DNA of 64,000 nucleotides, taken from the NCBI GenBank assembly GCA_014859445.1, contig JACUUC010000002.1, positions 1 through 64,000 of the forward strand, in the 5' to 3' direction. The notes below the pieces were generated by a model. It ran no database searches, was not told the DNA's origin, and worked only from the letters and a program-made list of their open reading frames with translations. A program made the translations under genes and the position numbers. Position 1 is the stretch's first letter. Every line of letters begins with the position of its first letter. Shown piece after piece: positions 1-6,106 of this stretch. Origin of the DNA: Bacterioplanes sp. GTDB lineage: Bacteria; Pseudomonadota; Gammaproteobacteria; Pseudomonadales; Oceanobacteraceae.

Positions 1-2
1 TG

Positions 3-65
3 CGGGCTTATGCCGATGCTGGTGAAAACTGGCAGTTATTCAGACCTTCCCTAGGAATAAGGTAA
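3..65 (+). CDS. 3' end of upstream cassette ORF (partial)
   Basis: An open frame enters from the left edge and stops with TAA at 63-65, one base before the attC inverse core at 66-72. The visible C-terminus reads RAYADAGENWQLFRPSLGIR. A stop codon abutting an attC site is typical of an integron cassette gene, which is the main reason to believe this frame. The two other forward frames are also stopped within the first 51 bases, so this is only the best-placed candidate. The family is not recognisable from 20 residues. Confidence 0.35.
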   Translation, partial: RAYADAGENWQLFRPSLGIR

Positions 66-125
66 ATCTAACCAGTGTAGGCAGGGGACGCTCCTGACGT
101 CGCGCCCCTGCTACAAACGTTAAAT
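66..125 (+). repeat. attC recombination site 1 (integron)
   Basis: The inverse core ATCTAAC (66-72) fits RYYYAAC and the core GTTAAAT (119-125) fits GTTRRRY. Between them the arms GTAGGCAGGGG and CCCCTGCTAC pair almost perfectly, leaving one unpaired extra G on one arm. This is the bulged-hairpin layout that integron integrases recognise. The site terminates the off-window cassette and opens the HNH cassette. Recombination would fall between G119 and T120. Confidence 0.85.
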
Positions 126-144
126 GCCCATCGGAATCTGAGTC

Positions 145-768
145 ATGGTCGAAAATGAATTCGAATATATAGAGTTTTTAGTCCAAGGTGGCTTACAAGA
201 TAACAGTGCGTATAGCTACGGACGATACCTGGAAGCAGTTTCAAGGCATCTTAATATCAACCTAAACAGATCTACGGTCGCTTCTGACCGTGAAGTTAGA
301 GAAATATTGGATCGTCTTTTAGAAACAGACTTGGCTGAGCGCTATAAGAACAACTGTGGAACTGCATTAAGGGCATATTTACGTTTCCTTGGTCAAGAGC
401 AGCCAGAGTTTAGTTACCCTGAGGAAATTTCAAATCCTGAAAGCTATATAGAGGGCGCGAAAAAACAAATAACTGTTAACTCCTATGAAAGGGATCGCCA
501 AGCACGCAATAAAGCGACTGAAATACATGGTTTAGATTGTTTTGTATGCGCCATGAATTTTGAAAGTATGTATGGTGAGATAGGCATCGGCTTTATACAT
601 GTTCATCACCTGATACCGCTACACACAATTGACAGCAGGTATCAGGTTAACCCCGAGAAGGACTTGGTTCCAGTTTGTCCAAATTGTCATGCCATGCTCC
701 ATCGGTCAAGCAATCCACCAACAATAGAGCAGCTCAAAGATGCAATACGAAAGCAGAAAAGCATTTAA
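145..768 (+). CDS. HNH endonuclease (integron cassette gene)
   Basis: A 207-residue protein with two parts. Residues 1-85 are helical and resemble the SAM-like core-binding domain of tyrosine recombinases (SAYSYGRYLEAVS). Residues 130-190 form an HNH nuclease domain: zinc-ribbon cysteines C132/C135 and C178/C181, catalytic-type HH at 154-155, N169, and H182/H186 in CPNCHAMLHR. HNH domains of this kind cut DNA in restriction, homing and defence proteins; the target here cannot be read from the sequence. The gene lies alone between attC sites 1 and 2, and its stop TAA lies inside the attC 2 inverse core. A GGA-rich stretch precedes the ATG. No partner methylase or defence gene lies in the same cassette. 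It is A+T richer than the chromosomal genes to its right, as expected for a mobile cassette. Confidence 0.8.
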   Translation: MVENEFEYIEFLVQGGLQDNSAYSYGRYLEAVSRHLNINLNRSTVASDREVREILDRLLETDLAERYKNNCGTALRAYLRFLGQEQPEFSYPEEISNPESYIEGAKKQITVNSYERDRQARNKATEIHGLDCFVCAMNFESMYGEIGIGFIHVHHLIPLHTIDSRYQVNPEKDLVPVCPNCHAMLHRSSNPPTIEQLKDAIRKQKSI

Positions 769-835
769 CAAAGTGCTGCTGGGACAAACCTACGCTTCGC
801 TACGTCAAAATTACCGGTGCGCTTAGGTGTTAGCC
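763..835 (+). repeat. attC recombination site 2 (integron)
   Basis: The inverse core ATTTAAC (763-769) is the exact reverse complement of GTTAAAT at 119-125, the core that opens the same cassette. That is the relation expected when a circular cassette integrates, so 120-829 behaves as one cassette unit. The downstream core here is GTTAGCC (829-835), one base off the GTTRRRY consensus. The inner arms pair less well than in site 1. Confidence 0.8.
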
Positions 836-871
836 GTTTTCACCATCATTGGCCAAAGTCTAAATTGCAAA

Positions 872-967
872 ATGAGTAAAAAGGGGGGGATTACCGGACT
901 AACTATTAGGATCATTTCAGTCAGGCGTTCACGTAAAGCGGAGGTGAACTTATATGAAAGCGCATGA
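872..967 (+). pseudogene. brnT: BrnT toxin 3' remnant
   Basis: The frame ends GLTIRIISVRRSRKAEVNLYESA and stops at TGA 965-967, overlapping the brnA start by 14 bases. The stretch RIISVRRSRKAEVNLYE matches the conserved last strand and helix of BrnT RNase toxins. BrnT is normally about 90 residues and lies directly upstream of, and overlapping, brnA. Here only about 25 recognisable residues remain. The preceding bases, back to the cassette boundary at 829, do not extend the toxin. The first ATG in frame is at 872, but whether this stub is translated is unknown. I read it as a toxin gene truncated at its 5' end inside the cassette. Confidence 0.65.
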
Positions 968-1196
968 GTTTGATGCCAAGTTTGAAAGTGACGATGACAT
1001 TTTAGGTGAACTAGATTTATCTAAAGTTAAGCGTCCAATGCAAAAGCAGAAACGGGTAAATGTTGATTTTCCTGCATGGATGTTAGATTCACTAGATCGT
1101 GAAGCTAACCGAGTAGGCGTTACACGACAGTCGATTATCAAGATTTGGCTAGCCGAAAGGCTTGAAAATGTAGCTCATCACCACACTTCAAACTAA
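954..1196 (+). CDS. brnA: BrnA/CopG-type antitoxin (orphan)
   Basis: An 80-residue ribbon-helix-helix protein. The N-terminal part (to about residue 35) carries the acidic linker and the KRPMQKQKRVNVDFPAWM stretch usual in BrnA-type antitoxins. The DNA-binding RHH core follows, including LDREANRVGVTRQSIIKIWL (about residues 49-68). BrnA normally neutralises the RNase BrnT and represses their shared operon. Here the toxin gene immediately upstream is reduced to its 3' end, so this is an antitoxin without its own functional toxin. It could still act as an anti-toxin against related BrnT proteins or as a regulator. A strong site, GGAGG at 940-944, precedes the ATG by nine bases. The gene lies between attC sites 2 and 3 and its stop is two bases before the attC 3 inverse core. 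Confidence 0.8.
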   Translation: MKAHEFDAKFESDDDILGELDLSKVKRPMQKQKRVNVDFPAWMLDSLDREANRVGVTRQSIIKIWLAERLENVAHHHTSN

Positions 1197-1198
1197 AC

Positions 1199-1274
1199 GG
1201 CTAACAAACGCTTCATGAGGGGCATGCGTGGCATTTTTACTATGCGTTGCCTGCCCCTTAAGCGGGCGTTAACA
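1199..1274 (+). repeat. attC recombination site 3 (last in array)
   Basis: The inverse core GGCTAAC (1199-1205) is the exact reverse complement of GTTAGCC at 829-835, so 830-1268 forms a complete cassette. The inner arms pair with bulges (CGCTTCATGAGGGGCA against TGCCCCTTAAGCG). The downstream core is GTTAACA (1268-1274). A following cassette should end with TGTTAAC, and none is seen in the next 500 bases, so this appears to be the array end. Confidence 0.8.
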
Positions 1275-1307
1275 GGACTAAAGTGTGATTGGCCGAGCGT
1301 CTGGAGC

Positions 1308-1685
1308 ATGATGAATTACGAAGACTTTAATGCGTTTTGTGGTGCGTTTCCCGCGACGAGTCATGTTGTGCAGTGGGGTAATTCCGATGTCTGGAAAGTC
1401 GGGGGCAAAGTATTTGCGGTTGGTGGTTGGGGCTCGGAAGGCAAACCAGCTTTTACGTTTAAAGTATCAGCCTTGGATTTTGATTTTTTGAGTCATTGTG
1501 CGGGTTACAGGCCTGCGCCCTATTTTGCAAACCGTGGCATGAAGTGGATTCAGCAAACCGACACTGCGGGGCATCTTGACGATGACCTTCGTTATTATTT
1601 AGCGGAATCTTATAAGATCGTTGCCAGTGGCTTGAGCAAGAAGCAGCAGATTGAGTTAGGCATTCTTGCTCCAGCAAACCGCTAG
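1308..1685 (+). CDS. MmcQ/YjbR family protein
   Basis: A 125-residue protein of the MmcQ/YjbR family, small proteins with a double-wing fold whose biochemical role is unsettled. Family features visible are the N-terminal YEDFNAFCGAFPAT, WKVGGKVFAV in the first half, and the C-terminal segment with ESYKIVASGLSKKQQ. The frame is open further upstream, but the start is placed at the tandem ATG ATG (1308 or 1311) because GGAG lies at 1303-1306 and the upstream part overlaps attC site 3. The gene follows the last attC directly but has no attC of its own. It is therefore either the chromosomal flank or a cassette that has lost its 3' site. Confidence 0.8.
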   Translation: MMNYEDFNAFCGAFPATSHVVQWGNSDVWKVGGKVFAVGGWGSEGKPAFTFKVSALDFDFLSHCAGYRPAPYFANRGMKWIQQTDTAGHLDDDLRYYLAESYKIVASGLSKKQQIELGILAPANR

Positions 1686-1713
1686 TCGTTCGACCGCGCA
1701 TGTGTCGAACGAC
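1685..1713 (+). terminator. Inverted repeat between convergent genes
   Basis: GTCGTTCGAC (1685-1694) and GTCGAACGAC (1704-1713) form a perfect 10 bp stem with a nine-base loop. It starts at the last base of the mmcQ-like stop and lies just before the stop of the convergent PF10118 gene. A probable bidirectional terminator, with only a short T run on the plus side. Confidence 0.55.
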
Positions 1714-1722
1714 GAGGTTTCA

Positions 1723-2595
1723 TTAATACGCCGCCGCCAATAGTGCAGCGCACGCGTCGTGTGGGTTGCCGGTCGAGTCGTACACTTTAACCCATTCCCC
1801 GTAGTTGTGAATCACGGGTATGTCTTCTGGGTGAAAATTCGGACGGAAGTACATCAGCAGCTTAGGCAACATGGACGACAAAATGCCTTTGCGACCATAC
1901 ATCCAGTTCAAATTTTTCAGCACCATCATGCGGCGTTGCAGCCAGCTGTAGCCGTCGGTTTTCAGCAGTTCGTCGGCGTAATTGAACATCACCGAAGTGG
2001 TGTGACGAGTGGCGATGATCATGGCGGCACAGCGTTTGAAGTAACCCACCTTGGCAACGTTTTTCATGACGTTAAAGGCAACCGAGCGGTGTTCCATTTC
2101 TTCAATGGCGTGCCACGCCAGTAGCGCCCGCATTTTCGGGTGAATGTCGGCGGTGACTTCTTTGCGAGCAAAAAAGGTTTCTGCCAACAGGGCGGTAAAG
2201 TGCTCGTAGGCGGCGGTTAAGGCCAGGTTGAATTCGTCGGAGTACTTGGTCTGGTCTTTTTTTATGTATTCCTTGAGCTCCGTCAGTATGCGCGCCATCG
2301 GCATGCCCTGTGCTTCTAGCAAGGCGTTGAACTTGGTGTGGGCGATACCGTGTTGGGCTTCTTGCTGGGTGAATTCTTTGACATCTCGTTGCAATTGCGG
2401 GTCGGTAATGCGGTCGCGGAAGGCGCGTACGCTGGAAATAAAGTAACGCTCACCGTCAGGAAAACTGAGTTGCAGCGCATCCATGATGCGGGTTTTGAAG
2501 GGGTCGTTGCCGTTCCAGTATTTCGGGAAGTCGGCGTCCAGTCCAAAGTCGATGTCTTTGCGTGCTTCGATACTTGGCTGAAATGAGGTGCTCAT
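1723..2595 (-). CDS. PF10118-type predicted metal-dependent hydrolase
   Basis: A 290-residue protein of the 'predicted metal-dependent hydrolase' family PF10118, which has a ferritin-like helical bundle and probably a di-metal site. Possible ligands are in two paired motifs: EAQHGIAH (about residues 78-85) and EEMEHRSVAF (about 165-174), with the E-x-x-H spacing of di-iron carboxylate proteins. The enzymatic reaction is not established for the family. It is transcribed away from the PucR-type regulator gene, sharing a 133 bp intergenic region with a small palindrome. That makes it a candidate target of the regulator, but this is inference. Confidence 0.75.
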   Translation of the reverse strand: MSTSFQPSIEARKDIDFGLDADFPKYWNGNDPFKTRIMDALQLSFPDGERYFISSVRAFRDRITDPQLQRDVKEFTQQEAQHGIAHTKFNALLEAQGMPMARILTELKEYIKKDQTKYSDEFNLALTAAYEHFTALLAETFFARKEVTADIHPKMRALLAWHAIEEMEHRSVAFNVMKNVAKVGYFKRCAAMIIATRHTTSVMFNYADELLKTDGYSWLQRRMMVLKNLNWMYGRKGILSSMLPKLLMYFRPNFHPEDIPVIHNYGEWVKVYDSTGNPHDACAALLAAAY

Positions 2596-2629
2596 GATGT
2601 TGTCCTGTCTTTCAGATTTTACGGATGTT

Positions 2630-2644
2630 GTTCATCTTATGAAC
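2630..2644. promoter_or_regulatory. Palindrome in divergent intergenic region
   Basis: GTTCAT-ctt-ATGAAC is a perfect 6+6 palindrome midway between the divergent PF10118 gene and the PucR-type regulator gene. Its position fits an operator for autoregulation or divergent control. It is short enough to arise by chance. Confidence 0.3.
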
Positions 2645-2728
2645 GGTGTGTCGTTCTATCAATGTACAAAACAACACTAATTCGCTTATATTTGGTGCAG
2701 TTTGCACAGCGCCTGTTCTGGAGAATGT

Positions 2729-3976
2729 ATGAAATTGGCTGTCAGTACCCGTCAGCGTTGGCCCAATGTGCCGCCGCGAATTCTTGATTTGATGCGCACC
2801 GGTGCCGAGCTGGCGTTGCAATTGGCGGCCAGCCCCGAAGTGCTGGATGAGCTGGAAGGCGGTAACTTTAAAGCGGTGGAGGCGGATAATCAGTACGTTG
2901 ATCCGTTGTTATCGGCCAAGCAACGACGGGCGATTCGAGCGGGTACAATTCATTGGCTGAATGGTGTGATCGAGCGACCCGATCAGCCGGTCAGCGCGTT
3001 TTTGGTGGAAGAAGCGGTACTGGGGTTGAGTGAAATTTTTCCGACTCAGGCCGTGCAGGTGCTGCTGAGTAATGCGCGCTCGGTGCAAGACATTGCGTGG
3101 CAATACTGGATGAAAATTGTGTTTCAGTTAACGCAAGATCCGCTCGAATTGCAGCAGCTGTTGGAAATATCGTCGGTGTCGATCAGCACCTTCATTGATG
3201 ACAGCTTGCAACTGGGCATTCAGCGCATGAAACAGGATGCCGAAGCACGTAAAGGTGGCCAGCTGGAAGTGCAACGCGAGCTGATTTCACAGATTATTGC
3301 GGGCGACGCCGTGAATTTAACCAGTGCCGAAGCACAGCTGAATTACCGATTCGCGCAAACGCATCACAGCGCCATTATCTGGAGTGAAGACATTGATGCG
3401 GGTATTTCCGATTTAGAAAGCCTTGCTGCGGCGTTCCAAAAAGCGTGCCGCCAAAGCACGTCGTTAAAAATCATTGTCAGCCCATCGTTGATTTGGGTGT
3501 GGGCCTCGGCTGAATTTCCCGTGAATGAAAAAGTGCTGGAGGCGGTGTTAAAAAACAAAGAACACATTCGCATCAGTTACGGTGAAGGCGGTGCTGGGGT
3601 GGATGGTTTTCGCCGCTCGCATTTGGATGCACAGGCCGCGCAGCGGGTGTTAGGGCGATTAAAGTCCAGCGTGCAGAGCGTGAGTTACGATCGCGTGCGG
3701 TTAATGGCGTTTTTATCGAAAGATGCCAAATCCATTCAGCATTATGCGGAGCATGTGTTGGGTGATCTGGCGCAAGCACCGGCCACCATCAGGCAATCGT
3801 TGCATGCGTTTCTAGAATGCGGCTGCAATGCTACCGAAGCCGCTAAGCGGCTGCATACCCACCGCAATACCTTATTAAGACGATTGGCGAAGGCGGAAGA
3901 GATGCTGCCCAGACCCTTGGCTGACAATCGCATTCAGGTGGCGGTGGCGTTAGAGGCGCTGTACTGGATTTTGTGA
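2729..3976 (+). CDS. PucR-family transcriptional regulator
   Basis: A 415-residue regulator. The C-terminal 60 residues form the PucR/CdaR helix-turn-helix (FLECGCNATEAAKRLHTHRNTLLRRLAKAEE). The central part (about 180-310) resembles the GGDEF-like sensory domain of this family, and the N-terminal third is a family-typical helical region. PucR-like proteins usually activate catabolic operons for purines, carbonyl compounds or aromatics in response to a substrate. The ATG at 2729 is chosen because GGAGA lies at 2719-2723; an upstream in-frame TTG is less likely. The gene is followed by the aldehyde dehydrogenase and molybdenum-hydroxylase genes on the same strand. This makes it the likely regulator of that oxidation pathway. 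Confidence 0.8.
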   Translation: MKLAVSTRQRWPNVPPRILDLMRTGAELALQLAASPEVLDELEGGNFKAVEADNQYVDPLLSAKQRRAIRAGTIHWLNGVIERPDQPVSAFLVEEAVLGLSEIFPTQAVQVLLSNARSVQDIAWQYWMKIVFQLTQDPLELQQLLEISSVSISTFIDDSLQLGIQRMKQDAEARKGGQLEVQRELISQIIAGDAVNLTSAEAQLNYRFAQTHHSAIIWSEDIDAGISDLESLAAAFQKACRQSTSLKIIVSPSLIWVWASAEFPVNEKVLEAVLKNKEHIRISYGEGGAGVDGFRRSHLDAQAAQRVLGRLKSSVQSVSYDRVRLMAFLSKDAKSIQHYAEHVLGDLAQAPATIRQSLHAFLECGCNATEAAKRLHTHRNTLLRRLAKAEEMLPRPLADNRIQVAVALEALYWIL

Positions 3977-4025
3977 AGAGAACGCGTGTTGAACGTGACC
4001 ATCGTCGCGCTAGGCGTAGGGTATG

Positions 4026-4047
4026 CCAGCTGTTAGGCTGGTGTTTT
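4026..4047 (+). terminator. Weak hairpin with T run after pucR-like gene
   Basis: CCAGC (4026-4030) pairs with GCTGG (4037-4041), followed by TGTTTT. The five-base stem is weak. It may partially separate regulator from aldehyde dehydrogenase transcription. Confidence 0.25.
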
Positions 4048-4069
4048 GCGCTGTACGACGGAGGCAACC

Positions 4070-5509
4070 ATGCACGAATTACGAAAAACCGAGGCGTTAA
4101 TCGACGGGGTGTGGTGTGCACTAGATCGGCGCTTTGCCGTCACCAATCCTGCCACGGAAGACGTGATTGCACAGGTCAGTGATTGCGGAGTCGCCGAAAC
4201 CGAGCAAGCCATTGATGCCGCTCAGCGGGCGTGGCCTGCGTGGTCGGCCCTGTCTAGTTTAGCGCGCAGCGATGTGTTGTGGCGTTGGTATGAGTTGGTG
4301 GTGGCTAACCAATCTGCGCTGGCACAGTTATTAACGCAAGAACAGGGCAAACCACTGGCTGAGGCGCTTGGTGAGGTGTTGTACGGGGCGTCGTACATTC
4401 GCTGGTTTGCTGAGGAAGCGCGTCGTTTGGATGGTGATGTGCTGTCGTTGCCGCAATCCGATCGGCGCGGGTTAGTCATTCGTCAGTCTTTGGGGGTCGT
4501 GGCTGCGATTACCCCGTGGAATTTCCCGATAGCCATGTTTGCACGTAAGGTGGCACCGGCCTTGGCAGCGGGGTGTACGGTGGTGTTGAAACCGGCGGCG
4601 GAGACACCGCTGTCGGCCTTAGCGGTGGCAGAGCTCGCGCTGCGTGCCGGTGTGCCCAAAGGCGTATTTAATGTTGTAACAGGCACGGACGCCCCGGCTA
4701 TTGGTCAGGCGATGACATCGCACCCTGCCGTCAAAAAACTCACCTTTACTGGCTCGACTAAGGTGGGTCGTTTGTTATTGCGACAATGTGCCGATGCCAT
4801 CAAGCGCACCTCGATGGAGTTGGGTGGCAACGCGCCGTTGTTGGTGTTTGAGGACGCCGATGTGGATTTGGCCGTGGCCGGTACCATGGCTGCGAAGTTT
4901 CGTAATGCGGGGCAAACCTGCATTTGTGCCAATCGCATTTTGGTTCACGAGGCCATTTATCCACGTTTTTTGCAGGCGTTAACGCGCGCAGTTGACGCAT
5001 TGCAACAAGGTGCTGGTGAGCAAGAGGGCGTGACCATTGGCCCTATGATCAGTGCAGCGGCGGTGCAAACAACCCACGAACGCGTTGCCGAGGCCGTGAC
5101 GCAAGGCGCAATCGTGCATCGGGGTGGTTTTGTGTCGCCACTAGGCGAATCCTTTTACCCGCCGACCATTTTATTGCATGTTCAGCCCAGTATGCGGGTA
5201 TGGCGTGAGGAGTTGTTTGCCCCGGTATTGCCGATCATGACGTTTACCACCGATGAGCAGGCCATCGCGCTGGCGAATGATACCGAGGCGGGGTTAGCCG
5301 CGTACGTGTTTACCGAGAGTCGTCATCGCTGCTGGCAGGTCAGTGAGGCATTGCAGTTTGGCATGGTGGGCGTGAATGAAACGGCCATCAGTTCCGAGGT
5401 GATTCCGTTTGGTGGTATTAAGGCGTCGGGCAGTGGTCGTGAAGGGTCTAAGTACGGCCTGGCGGATTACACCGAGCTGAAATACATCTGCATGGGCGGG
5501 TTGTCGTAG
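4070..5509 (+). CDS. NAD(P)+-dependent aldehyde dehydrogenase (succinate-semialdehyde type)
   Basis: A 479-residue ALDH-superfamily enzyme closest in style to succinate-semialdehyde dehydrogenases (GabD-like). It oxidises an aldehyde to the acid with NAD(P)+. Visible motifs are ITPWNFP at the cofactor pocket, FTGSTKVGR, the general-base segment MELGGNAPL, and the nucleophile in GQTCICANRI. The C-terminal SGSGREGSKYG is usual for this clade. The ATG at 4070 follows a perfect GGAGG (4060-4064); the longer frame from 4046 lacks such a site. It lies between the PucR-type regulator and the molybdenum-hydroxylase genes. The combination suggests sequential oxidation of an alcohol- or aldehyde-containing substrate; the true substrate is unknown. 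Confidence 0.85.
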   Translation: MHELRKTEALIDGVWCALDRRFAVTNPATEDVIAQVSDCGVAETEQAIDAAQRAWPAWSALSSLARSDVLWRWYELVVANQSALAQLLTQEQGKPLAEALGEVLYGASYIRWFAEEARRLDGDVLSLPQSDRRGLVIRQSLGVVAAITPWNFPIAMFARKVAPALAAGCTVVLKPAAETPLSALAVAELALRAGVPKGVFNVVTGTDAPAIGQAMTSHPAVKKLTFTGSTKVGRLLLRQCADAIKRTSMELGGNAPLLVFEDADVDLAVAGTMAAKFRNAGQTCICANRILVHEAIYPRFLQALTRAVDALQQGAGEQEGVTIGPMISAAAVQTTHERVAEAVTQGAIVHRGGFVSPLGESFYPPTILLHVQPSMRVWREELFAPVLPIMTFTTDEQAIALANDTEAGLAAYVFTESRHRCWQVSEALQFGMVGVNETAISSEVIPFGGIKASGSGREGSKYGLADYTELKYICMGGLS

Positions 5510-5608
5510 CAACGGTGGTGTTTGAATAGGGCGTAACGTGGCGATAACACTTTACAGCCGCACCTATGTCGGTAACCTATCCTCACAACAATAATGTAGG
5601 TCATTACC

Positions 5609-6106
5609 ATGATCCGTCTCACCGTGAATGGCGTGGAACACACGCTGGATATTGAAGGCGATACCCCGCTGCTGTGGGTTGTTCGCGATGTATTGGGCCT
5701 TAAAGGCAGCAAGTTCGGTTGCGGCGCTGGTTTATGCGGTGCTTGCACCATGCATTTGAACGGGCAGCCCTTTCGTACCTGTATTACACCGGTCGCGGCA
5801 GTGGCTGGGCAGGCCATCACTACGATTGAAGGCATAGCGCCTGCCAATAATCTCAGCGCGGTGCAAAAAGCGTGGTTGGATTTAAACGTACCACAATGCG
5901 GTTATTGTCAGTCGGGGCAGATTATGTCGGCCACCGCACTGCTGGCGACCAATCCATCGCCCAGCAATCAAGACATTGATAACGCGATGAGCGGCAATTT
6001 GTGTCGTTGTGGAACGTATCCTCGCATTCGTAGCGCCATTCATCGTGCCGCCGAGTTACGGCGTACGGCCGAGTTTTATGAACTCACGGAGGTGCGTCAT
6101 GACTGA
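5609..6106 (+). CDS. Molybdenum hydroxylase 2Fe-2S subunit (IorA/CoxS-like)
   Basis: A 165-residue electron-transfer subunit of a xanthine dehydrogenase-family enzyme. The plant-type 2Fe-2S cluster is bound by CGAGLCGAC plus a later Cys (FRTC) in the N-terminal half. The second 2Fe-2S cluster is bound by CGYCQSGQ and the [11 protein letters not shown] motif in the C-terminal half. No FAD-subunit gene is adjacent, as in isoquinoline 1-oxidoreductase and related two-subunit enzymes. The stop overlaps the start of the large-subunit gene by eight bases (ATGACTGA), so the two are translationally coupled. The 99 bp upstream hold no gene. Confidence 0.88.
   Translation: MIRLTVNGVEHTLDIEGDTPLLWVVRDVLGLKGSKFGCGAGLCGACTMHLNGQPFRTCITPVAAVAGQAITTIEGIAPANNLSAVQKAWLDLNVPQCGYCQSGQIMSATALLATNPSPSNQDIDNAMSGNLCRCGTYPRIRSAIHRAAELRRTAEFYELTEVRHD

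Noticed and set aside
1-1274. Integron integrase gene inside the window
   Set aside because: No frame with tyrosine-recombinase catalytic residues was found; the HNH protein has only an integrase-like N-terminal fold.
1685-1713. The hairpin after the MmcQ gene as a fourth attC site
   Set aside because: It has a perfect stem but no RYYYAAC/GTTRRRY core pair, and attC arms normally have an unpaired base. A terminator is the simpler reading.
5510-5608. Gene or riboswitch (molybdenum cofactor type) upstream of the 2Fe-2S subunit
   Set aside because: The 99-base gap shows no long pairing or conserved Moco-riboswitch features.
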